Below, piece by piece: positions 55,664 through 64,000 of a stretch of 64,000 bases of DNA. The position numbers were made by a program, and so were the translations under genes. Origin of the DNA: Limnanthes douglasii subsp. nivea (lineage: Eukaryota; Streptophyta; Magnoliopsida; Brassicales; Limnanthaceae); NCBI GenBank assembly GCA_036936605.1, contig JAUPFV010000002.1, positions 203,631,273 to 203,695,272 on the forward strand, in the 5' to 3' direction. Position 1 is the stretch's first letter; the number at the start of each line of letters is the position of its first letter. The notes under the pieces are model-generated. The model did not search any database. It saw only the letters and a program-made list of their open reading frames with translations, and was not told where the DNA came from.

Positions 55664-55935
55664 GCCTTTAGAAAATTTTAGCACCTCAAATACAACTAGT
55701 GTGGTTAAAAAATATTCACCTTAAATATATTTAGTGTATTTAAAGAACGTAGCACCTCTAATATAATTAGTGTGTTTAAAGAACGTAGTACCTTCAATAT
55801 AATTAGTGCGTTTAGAAAATGTAGCACCTCGAATATAACTAGTGCGTTTAGAGAATGTAGCACCTCGAATATTATTAGTGCGTTTAGATAACGTAGCACT
55901 TCGAATATAATTAGTGCGTGTAGAGAATATAGCGC
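55664..55935. repeat. 36-bp tandem repeat in T6
   Basis: Same 36-bp family as in T4 (core ACCTCGAATATAATTAGTGC), about seven units; on - this gives 12-residue repeats such as EVLRSLNTLIIL. Unit number and sequence differ somewhat from T4. Confidence 0.85.
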
Positions 55936-56131
55936 CCCAAATATGGTTGTTATTTTTTAACAGTGCTTTTAATAAATGTATAGCACTTTGACCCAAAACA
56001 GTTACTCTTGGTCAACAGCTTCAGAGATGATCAGTCTTTGACCAGTTACCAATATAATATAAATACTTATATTTAAAACAACCATTGGCAAAAAAATAAT
56101 TTTATTAATAACCTCGAATATATACATGACA

Positions 56132-56175
56132 CCTCATTAAAACCTCCATGGCCAACATGGTAGGAAAGAGTGTGT
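56132..56175. other. Conserved inter-gene box of T6
   Basis: cctcattaaaacctccatgg...ggtaggaaagagtgtgt, as in T4 with a few changes. Confidence 0.6.
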
Positions 56176-56206
56176 CAATATTTCAAAAAAGTCTTAAAAG
56201 ACAAAA

Positions 56207-57900
56207 TCATTTCCAATATAGTTTTAGATGCTCAATATTCCAATGATGTTGAATTATCATTCGTTTCTCATCACAAAGACGATATGTACCTGGCTTCATT
56301 TTCTCCATCACCATATAAAGACCCTCCCAATTCAGGGCTATCTTTCCAAGTCGTTTATCTTTCGTATGAAGAAATATTTTCCTTAAAAAAAATTCATCTA
56401 CTTTAAAATCCCTCATTCTCGCCTTTAAATTATATCGAATCCTCATCAAAGTCTGATAATGAGTCATATTCAAATGAGCAATAACTCTATTCTCTTCAAT
56501 CAAATATAGTTTTTTTTTTCCTCTTCATTTACCTCTTTGGACTATTGAAGTACTCTATAAGAAGGTAAAATAAACTCCGCAAGACTAACAACATCCATAC
56601 AATACACCAAGACAAAAGGTGTATCTTGAGTAGCCTTTCTAGGAATTGCACGATAAGCCCACAACACCTCTTGCAAATAGTTAGGCCATTTGCCTGCACC
56701 ACCTGTTAAATTTTTCTTCAAACCCTCCAAAATAAATCTATTAGTCACTTCCACTTGACCATTTAATTAGAGATGAAAGGTATGGAAAAAACACGGTGTT
56801 ATTCCCCTCAAAGCGCAAAAAGAAGTCATTTCTCTATTGTTGAATTGAGGACCATTATATGTGGTGATTTTCCGAGGCACTCCAAAGCGGTAAGACATAT
56901 TATTCATAATGAACTTAATTACATCTTTGGCGCTTGTACCAGGTAATGGCTGAACTTCAGCCCACTTCAAAAAGTAATCAACCGCAACTATAATCATCTG
57001 AGACCCTCCAGAAGCCATAGGCCATGGTCCCACCAAATCCATTCCTCATCAATCAAAAGGAATAGCTTTGGATATATAAATAAGTGGTATTGTCGGGTTG
57101 TGAACAGAATTGGCAAAACGTTGACAAGTATCACAACCTTGAACTAAAACCTTAGCATCATTCATAATTGAAGGCCAGTAATAAACTGCCAACAAAAACC
57201 AACGCGTCAAATATTTGAAACCACAATGAGTTGAACCTTCCCCATCATGTAGCTTGGATAAAATCTCTTGAGATTCATACTTTCCCAAACAACGCAGCAA
57301 AGGTCTACTAAAATATTTTTTATATAACACTTCATCCAATACCACATAACCATGGGCCTTATATCTTAACTTTTTAGCCAGTTGTGGATCTTGAGGTAAC
57401 ATACCTCTTAGCAAAACATTAAGAATATCATACCTCCAATCACTTAGAATTATGTTTGGAGTGACAAATACTTCCTCGACATACTTACATTGCTCTGATC
57501 GTGTCAAAATCGAAGAACTCTCTTGTAATAATATCCATGGATATTCTTCTGCATAAGCAATTGTTTCCAAAGAATCAGCAGTTGTATTATCTCCTCGGTT
57601 AATATGCTCTAAAGTCATTTTGTCAAACAAAAGATTCCAATTTCGAAGCTCGGGTAGATACAAAATTACATGTCATGTGATTTGCCACTAGCTGTGAGTC
57701 TGTTTCCAGACGAATTGTTGTTGCTCCACAGATATTTAAGCCTTAACCTAGGCAACACAACCTCATATTCAACCTTATTATTTGATGCATGAAAACGAAA
57801 TCGAGTAGCCTGATACTTTGCCTCCTTAGAAGGAGAAACTAATTGTACCCCTTTACTGTACCCTAATATACTATAGCCACCAACTGTTTGAACCACCCAC
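56207..57900 (-). pseudogene. T6 archaeal-type RNase H and integrase
   Basis: 57896-57666 is a decayed RNase H (VQTVGGYSILG where the family has TDGGS; ASNNKVEYEVVLPRL). 57663-57049 reads YLPELRNWNLLFDKMTLEHI, then the finger LSKLHDGEGSTHCGFKYLTR with CDTCQRFAN, so HHCC is intact. 57042-56767: MDLVGPWPMASGG, VAVDYFLKWAEVQPLPGTSA, YNGPQFNNREMTSFCALRGI (catalytic D changed to Y). 56754-56542: EVTNRFILEGLKKNLTGGAG. The tail 56503-56207 (LRKIFLHTKDKRLGKIALNW, WNIEHLKLYWK) is open. A better kept copy than T4. Confidence 0.87.
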
Positions 57901-57959
57901 GTCGAAGTATCTGGAAAATCTCTTTATCAGTCTCCTCATATGATCGGCACAAATTAAAT

Positions 57960-58953
57960 TCGACCAGAAAAGTAGTTAAAGTTTGAGCTTTAATAGTTGT
58001 TCGAGGAGCAAAAATGATGTCAAAATATCCCAATTCTATTGACCAATAGTCATTCTACCAGATATCTCTAGTTGTTGCTTAAGCCATTTTTTCAAGTTTC
58101 AACCTTTTATCTGATGCCAACAAACTTTTGATGACATAATAGACTGGCTTTGTAACTCCCTTGTGTTCACATATCAGAACAGCGCTAGCAGCAAAATCAG
58201 ACACTATATACAAGAACATCTGCTCTCTAATTCGACGCTTAGATAAAATTTCTGGTTACAACAAAAGCTCTTTAATCTTTAAAAAATCTGCTTCACAATC
58301 TGGTGTCCATTCAGACTCTTTGGGTCTTCGTAATACTTGGAAAAGGGAAAATATTTGTCAGAAAACCTTGAAATAAATCAATTAAGAGCAGCTAATCTTC
58401 TTGTCAAGACTTGCACCTCCTTTATAGTTCGCGGAGATGTCCTTGAAACCAACGCCTTCAACTATTCAAGATCTGCTTCTATCTTTTTTCATTAATAATA
58501 TACCCCAAAATTTTGCTGATCAGACACCAAAAGTACATTTCTCATGATTCGGCTTCAAACGAATGGCTCTCAAATTGAGAAAAGTCTCCTCTAAATCTTC
58601 GAGGTATTCATCATTTGTGGAACTCTTAACCAACATATCATCAATGTATACCTTCGTATTCCTTTTGATCTTAGGAGCAAAATCTTTATTCACCAACCTT
58701 TGATATGTTGCTCCAGCATTCTTCAATCCATATGGGAGACCCTATAACAATGTCATCCTTGATCAATGTTGAATGTAGTACTTTCCTGATCTTTTGAATC
58801 CATTTGACTCTGATTATACCCTGCAAAAGCATTTATAAAAGAAAGAATTGTATTCCTTGATGTAGAATCAACCAGTTGATCTATTCGAGAGACATAGAAT
58901 GGATCTTCAAGGTATATTTAATTAAAATTTGGGAAGTCAATACACATTATCCA
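57960..58953 (-). pseudogene. T6 reverse transcriptase and RNase H
   Basis: 58726-58520: KNAGATYQRLVNKDFAPKIK, then VYIDDMLVKSSTNDEYLEDL (active site intact) and PNHEKCTFGV. RNase H pieces near 58180 (SDFAASAVLICEHK in a broken frame) and 58130. The RT N-terminal part near 58800-58950 ends at WIMCIDFPNF-like sequence, where T7 interrupts. The frame is broken repeatedly. Confidence 0.82.
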
Positions 58954-58958
58954 CTTTC

Positions 58959-59180
58959 TGGTGTGGTTTATTTTAAATTGAGGGTAATTTTGTCAAGTGT
59001 TTTGGAGATTTTTTTAAGGGTATTAAATGTTTGGGTGTTTTGTAGTGAGAGATTTAAGTTGTCTGGTTGTATTAAATGTTCATTGCCCTCATTAATGAAA
59101 GTATTTGGGTATTTATACCTTTAATTATGGAACCGTGGGCTTTCGGGTCAAGTTATGAAACCGGGTTAAGTTTAAGGACC
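58959..59180 (-). repeat. T7 3' LTR (partial, internally deleted)
   Basis: Aligns with the first half of the T2 LTR: TGGTGTGG, GAGGGTAAT, GGTATTTATACCTTTAAT, GTGGGCTTTCGGGTCA. After about 59180 it jumps straight to the region ahead of the aORF (GTGGGACACGTGTCG), so the second half of the LTR and the polypurine tract are deleted. Confidence 0.75.
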
Positions 59181-59197
59181 TTTTTTCTTTAGATCGT

Positions 59198-59381
59198 GGG
59201 ACACGTGTCGCATTTTGATTTGTCTTACCAGCCGTTTTCTCCTTAGAACGACGCTCCCACTAAGCTTGAAAAGTAAGCTCTACATTTAATGCTTCCTGCG
59301 TCAGCGTCGTCTTCAATCATTACTTGAATCTTTTCGTCTTCTCCTAGGTATCAGTAGCTTTTTCCCTTACTAATATACAAA
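59198..59381 (+). promoter_or_regulatory. Candidate promoter of the T7 aORF (G-box and TATA-like box)
   Basis: GTGGGACACGTGTCGCATTT carries the G-box CACGTG at 59202-59207. TATACAAA lies at 59374-59381, 98 bases before the ATG, followed by TACTGTTTCACCATC. Intervening blocks such as TCAATCATTAC and TCTTCTCCTAGG are also shared with T2. Conservation in two copies whose LTRs have diverged suggests function. Confidence 0.6.
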
Positions 59382-59478
59382 TTAATTTCTTTTACTGTTT
59401 CACCATCTTTATCACTCTATATTTCTTTTTTTTCCTGAGCTTTCACATTTTCTTTCAAAACCTTTCTTGGATAGTTTT

Positions 59479-62366
59479 ATGTTCACAGCTAGAAACGCTC
59501 TTGTAAAAGGCGGTTGGTTGAATCATTCTGAACTAGAGAAGGCGGAGAAAGTCGAACGAGAGAGATGCATTCCTGCTGGTCTTCCAGTCTCTCTGAGCGA
59601 TAAGTCTGATAAACTATCCTTAGAAGCTGATCAAGGATCATCTTCTACCAAAAGTGCAAAACTGAAACGTCTATTCAAGCCAAACCTTTCACCAATCCCA
59701 TCTGGCTCCTCTGTTCAGGAGTCCCAACCCTCTACTGCCCAAGAGAAAGCAGTATCAAGTATCAGGAAACCCTCCTCGTTCATAGCCATGGGATCTGACA
59801 TCGAAAAGTCCCCAGAGAAAACCAATCCTCGTCGGACAACACGATTGGTGAAAGGCCAAGCGGCTGGCTCTCAATCAAAGTCCTCCAAGCCAAGGGTCTC
59901 TAAGTCAACAAGTAAAGACAAACCCTCCAGATCAGAGATTTCCATAAGAGATCCTCCATAAAATCCCTCCGGATCAGAGGCATCCCAAGTGGCTTCTCAC
60001 ACCAAGTCCTCTGGATCTGAGCCCCAACCGGACACCAGACCTCTAGAAGAAACTAGTGCTCAACCATCTGGACAGACCATTGAGCCACAAACTGACACCC
60101 TTCCATCCTCAACAAATGACAAACCTTCCACAATTATGGAAGAAGTGATGGAAGATAGCATCGAAGAGGCCCCCTTCGAGACTGAAGCCTCTGGGAAAAC
60201 TAAGGACGCTGCCTCTGACATAAAATGGAAAGGCAAAGTGAAGGTGAGACTGGCTCATCCGGAGCTACCAGAGTGCTTGGAGGGCAAGGTGGGACCTTGC
60301 TTTCAGAAGGTCAACGTGAAGTATCTGTTGGCCATGCAGAACATCAACTACGTTTAGACTCACACCACTGAGCTGGGCCAGATCCGAACTAAGTGGAGTA
60401 TCCCAGAATCAGTAAAGGTGAGAATACTAGTCACACCGGAAACTCCGATGGAATGCAAACTCAATGAGATTGTCATTTACACCAAACTGTTCAACTGGGG
60501 TTCAGATTCCCCTTAGACCCAGAAATCGTCAGGTATTTTCACCTGATCAAGCTTTATCCAAGCCAGCTAAGTCCAAATGCTTGGTATACCCTCCTTTCTT
60601 GTATAATGGCATCGAGGTTGTCCGACATTCCTCTCCCCATGGAGCAATTCGCCGTTGTGGCCAGCCTGTGCAAAAACCATCACATCCCATTCTACCACTA
60701 CAGCATGGGAGACAACTTCAAAGTGGTGGATGACTTGTTGGAATCAGAGAAGAACAGAAAACCCAGTTCCTATTCATCAGTGGGATATGGGAGAATGGGA
60801 TAAAGATCAAGGCTAATGTTAACCCTAGCATGCTCACCAGCAGGTGGAAGAGCATAAGTAAGTATTCAGTTTTGTTTTTCATTTTCTCTTTCTTATTTTC
60901 ACAATCATTCCACTCCTGAATCACCCATTTTCCCTTGCCAGTTTTGCCGAAGGAGTTCATCGGCTATTTGGAGCAGGGACAGACCACATGTGCCAAGATG
61001 AATGCATGGGCTACTAAATGTTGGGGGAATGCTTTCCACAACTGTTTCATTTCTGGCAACTTAGTGAGATCTCACTTATAGAATACAACGGGCGAAGGGA
61101 CCTCACCTGGGATGAATTGACCACTCCCCTCTTCGATCTGTCATTATTAAGCGAATAGAGGAAAAGGATGGAAAACTATCCTTGCCCTCGAGAGCCAAAG
61201 CCCCTAGCAAAATGAAAGGAAAGGGCAAGAAAAAGAAGGCTGCAGTAGAGGCAGTTCGGGGTGCTGCAGAAGAGACTGGTCCGGATAATCAATGAGGAAA
61301 GAACCAAGGAAAGATTGATGCTACTTTGCTCAAGGTAGTTGAGGATGAGACTATTAAGGAGGCAAGTGAATCACAAAATCCACCAAAGCCTCCTAAAAAG
61401 TACCGAAAGAGGAGAGCAAGCAGCGATGAGAGGACTGTTAAAAAGAAAAATGTCACCTTGGAGGAAGAAGTAATCCTTCGCCCTTCGGAGCCTCAACCTC
61501 CAGCAGACCCAATTGATCCCACCTTAGGAGAGCAGATTCTGACCGATCTACAATCTGGGGAAGGTACCGGAGGGGATATTGATGGAGTAGACATTAGTGG
61601 CCTCCGAAACATTGGTCTATATTTCAACGATTTTGAGAAATATGACTTCGTTGGCCCTTACTTTCCCCGAAGCTCTTCTAATATGGTGACTTAAAATGGC
61701 AAGTCCTTTACTGTGTCCGGGGAACATGATGTTGTGGCCCATTCTCTTCTGGGCCATATTCAGCCAGTACTCAACTTGGAAAGGCAAGTAAAAAATCAGT
61801 CTGCCCTCATCAACACCCTTAATACAGAAAATGAGACTTCGTTAACTGATATCCTCAATGCCAACCAGAGCATTGAGGCACTGAAGAAGGAGCTTGAGGA
61901 GTTGAAGAAGGAGAAGGAAGATTTTTCAACCAAGTTGGTCACTTCAGAGAAGGCTAACACAAATCTCCAAACTAAGTGCTCCGATTTGGAAAACGATCTC
62001 TCCACCTTGAAGGAAGATGTGGAGACTAAAGACGTTGTCATCCAGTCCATGTCTGGTGAGAAGATTTCCCTTGAAGAGGTTGTTTCCAAGGTAACCAAAA
62101 AGAAAGAAGACTTGGTGAAAGAGCAGGATCAGAGAATTCATGCTCGTATCGATGCAGACACCAACGGGGTGATAGATTCCTTAGAAAAAAGGTATGCCGA
62201 AGTTAAGTCTGATATGGTTTTTCTTTTCCACCAAACGTTTCCGAAGAGAACGCTTGGTACCTTGTGGCAATATGTTGAGTATGAAGATATCCCATTCCAT
62301 ACGATGGTGGATGGTGATAAGAAGAACTACTCTAGTGGAATTGATGACACTACCGATAAGGAATAA
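59479..62366 (+). pseudogene. T7 antisense ORF (aORF), best preserved family member
   Basis: Starts at ATG 59479 (MFTARNALVKGGWLNHSELE). Exon 1 to 60857: low-complexity serine/proline/lysine-rich N-terminus, MEEVMEDSIEEAPFETEASG, then HPELPECLEGKVGPCFQKVN, MECKLNEIVIYTKLFNWG, the Transposase_28-like core (LSPNAWYTLLSCIMASRLSD) and ISGIWENGIKIKANVNPSML. Intron 60858-60941. Exon 2 (from 60942): LPKEFIGYLEQGQTTCAKMN, lysine-rich KMKGKGKKKKAAVEA, a long coiled coil (61750-62110, ALKKELEELKKEKEDFSTKL) and YAEVKSDMVFLFHQTFPKRT. Breaks: stops near 59961, 60357 and 61078, a shift near 60500, and smaller lesions near 61290 and 61694. Only a handful of lesions in 2.9 kb. Role unknown. Confidence 0.82.
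60858..60941 (+). other. Intron in the T7 aORF (84 bp, phase 1)
   Basis: Donor GAGCATAA|GTAAGTATTC and acceptor TTTTCCCTTGCCAG|TTTTGCCG, both near-perfect. Splicing joins A to TT (isoleucine) and continues LPKEFIGYL. Same place and phase as T2. Confidence 0.85.
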
Positions 62367-62984
62367 GGAACCTGGGAGAGTTCGAGTGTTGAGCTCAAAG
62401 ATCCCCACAAAAAAGATGATGCAGGAACATCCGAAGGGAATAAGCCCTGAAGTTTTAACTATCTTTTCTTACTTCTTTTTCTTAATCTTGTGAACTACTA
62501 AAGTCCTTGGATGGCCAAAGCAGTTTTGTAACCATGTCCGGTTTGAGTCTGGTTAAGCATTTCTTAAAACTTAAAGTCCTTGGATGGCCAAGGCATATTT
62601 TATGTTCTAATATCATCATCCGGTTTATAGCCGGACAGGCTACCTTGCTCAATTTTTTCTTTGTTTCATACTTGCTTAAATTTAATGGCTAATGTTTAAA
62701 GAGCCCTTATTTATTTTACAAGTATTTAAGATGATAATGTTTAAAATCTCCGATGACATGTGTTTAATGGTCATCATTCAACCAAATTAATCTAATCTGC
62801 CAAAGATCATTAGTAATTTGAAGACTTTAAAGAAATTGTAATCAAACCACTCCAAATATTTTAAGAAGGCATCAAATTTATTGAAAAAACCAGACACCTC
62901 ATTAAAACCTCCCCATGCCAGTAGGAAAGAGTGTGCCCCCTAATATTTACATGGACTTTAAACAAGTAAATATTTACACAACTT
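62367..62984. other. T7 spacer between convergent aORF and pol ends
   Basis: Non-coding. Contains AAGTCCTTGGATGGCCAA twice (62502 and 62572), the same paired motif as after the T2 aORF, and the box cctcattaaaacctcccc...gtaggaaagagtgtgcccc at 62897-62939. These could be 3'-end or antisense-control signals of the aORF transcript. Confidence 0.5.
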
Positions 62985-64000
62985 TCATTCCATATATAAC
63001 CGGAGGTGTTCAATATATTAAGGGTGCTTTAAGATTCTTCCATCTTTGTCTTGAAGCCTGTATGTCCCAGGCTTGAGTTTTCAGAGACCTCATAAGGCCC
63101 TTCCCAGTTCGGAGCTAGCTTGCCGAACTGCTTCTCCTTAGTATGCAAGAAAACCTTTCTCAATATTTTATCCCCTGACCGAAAATCCCTTCTTTTGATC
63201 TTGGAAGCAAATCTGCTCCTCATCAAGCCTTGGTAATGGGTGGTTCTAAGATGAGCCTTAACCTTTTTTCTATTCTATCAAGTCTAAGTGACTTCTGATT
63301 GCCACTTCATTAGCCTGTTCGGAATAATTGTGGACTCTGTACGATGGAATAGTCGCATCTATAGGACCAATTTCATACATCCCATATACCAAGGAAAAAG
63401 GAGATTCTTCTGTAGCAGCTCCATGAGTAGTCTGGTATGCCCATAACACTTCTTGCAAATAGCTTGGTCACTTTCCTGCAGCCCCTTCTAAATTCTTTTT
63501 TAAATAGAACATGATGGTTTTATTTGCCACTTCAACTCGACCATTATCGTGTGGGTGGAAATGAGAAAAAAACAATGCTGAATCCCCCGGGAGGCACAGA
63601 AAGTATCCATATCCTTGTAATCGAATTGTGGCCCATTATCTGTGGTTATCTTTCGTGGAACCCCAAATCTGCAACAAATATTAGATAAGGTAAATTTTAT
63701 AACAGGTTTTGAAGTAGTTCTTGCCAATGGGGTCGCTTCTATCCATTTTGAGAAATAATCAATGGCTACAATAATAGTCCTGCACCCTCCGGATGCCATT
63801 GGTAGAGGCCCAACTAAATCCAGTCCCCAACGAGCAAAAGGCATTGGCTCAGAAATCGATTACATAGGAACAGCTGGGATATGAATTTCATTACCATATC
63901 TTTGGCATGGGTCACATTTCTTCACCAACCCCTTGGCATCTGTCATTATGGATGGCTTTATAGCCACAGTGTGTTGATCCTTCTCCATCATGTAGTTTGG
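62985..64000 (-). pseudogene. T7 integrase (truncated by the window edge)
   Basis: From the edge: CDPCQRYGNEIH of the HHCC finger, then 63844-63500 with ARWGLDLVGPLPMASGGCRT, VAIDYFSKWIEATPLARTTS, RFGVPRKITTDNGPQFDYKD and ASRGIQHCFF: catalytic residues D and D are intact. A 1-base shift near 63565 precedes the E block (NGRVEVANKT). 63458-63270 (QEVLWAYQTTHGAATEESPF) and 63226-63029 (LRKVFLHTKEKQFGKLAPNW) form the C-terminal part; the end is IEHLRLYME with stop at 62985. Few lesions, so a relatively young copy. Confidence 0.88.

Larger units (their letters stand above)
55572..58958 (-). mobile_element. T6: fragment of a Tat-like Ty3/gypsy element, sister of T4
   Basis: Aligns collinearly with T4 41141-44540: AT-rich start, 36-bp array, conserved box, integrase, archaeal-type RNase H, RNase H, RT. 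The left edge is an abrupt junction with the T5 aORF (ttgataatttttaatttt at 55572 matches T4 at 41141), so LTR and aORF are missing. On the right T7 has inserted into the RT at 58958; the rest of T6 presumably lies past the window. Confidence 0.88.
58959..64000 (-). mobile_element. T7: Tat-like Ty3/gypsy element with aORF, running off the right edge
   Basis: Starts with an LTR beginning TGGTGTGGTTTATTTT (3' LTR of a minus-strand element), then promoter and aORF on +, spacer, and integrase on -. It belongs to the same family as T1 and T2 (LTR start, aORF start MFTARNALVKGGWLN) but still has pol, so it is the kind of element that could have mobilised T2. It sits inside the T6 RT; the preceding five bases ctttc (58954-58958) are the predicted target duplication. 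The other end is out of view. Confidence 0.88.

Overview
The window is AT-rich nuclear DNA from a flowering plant, most likely a eudicot (inferred from the F-box/DUF295 gene, plant-type introns and plant transposon families; the species is not identifiable). It is a transposon-dense region with one clearly intact host gene, an F-box/DUF295 protein at 7571-8851. Almost everything else is nested, partly decayed transposable elements. I saw no rRNA, tRNA or CRISPR signal.

Layout. 1-1925: decayed Ty1/copia element on +. 1926-3272: end fragment T1 of a Tat-like Ty3/gypsy element. 3273-6640: second decayed copia element on -. 7000-8900: the F-box gene. 9207-9465: Mutator-type MITE with GC-rich hairpins. 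9567-21392: L1-type LINE on - with a 15-bp target-site duplication, interrupted by T2 (11475-17413), a pol-less Tat-like element with matching LTRs and a 5-bp duplication. 22519-24033: MULE with about 240-bp TIRs and a 9-bp duplication, carrying a captured LRR gene fragment. 24058-25344: PIF/Harbinger transposase pseudogene. 25703-35390: Tat-like element T3 with both LTRs. 36652-46019: T4, itself holding a CCGG-rich MULE-like insert. 46020-55571: T5 on +, apparently inserted in T4. 55572-58958: T6, sister of T4. 58959 to the right edge: T7, inserted in the reverse transcriptase of T6 and running out of the window.

The seven Tat-like elements (T1-T7 are names used only here) share one plan: LTR, gag, protease, RT, RNase H, a second archaeal-type RNase H and integrase on one strand, then a second gene (aORF) on the opposite strand between pol and the 3' LTR. 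Antisense ORFs in this position, and the second RNase H, are known for the plant Tat lineage (Grande, RIRE2, Retand). What stands out here is that the aORF has its own promoter-like sequence (conserved G-box and TATA box) and a short intron at the same place and in the same phase in T2, T3, T5 and T7. Its product has a disordered N-terminus, a Transposase_28-like domain, lysine-rich segments, a coiled coil and an acidic serine-rich tail. It looks like a small spliced gene travelling inside retrotransposons and is the best candidate for an under-described system in the window.
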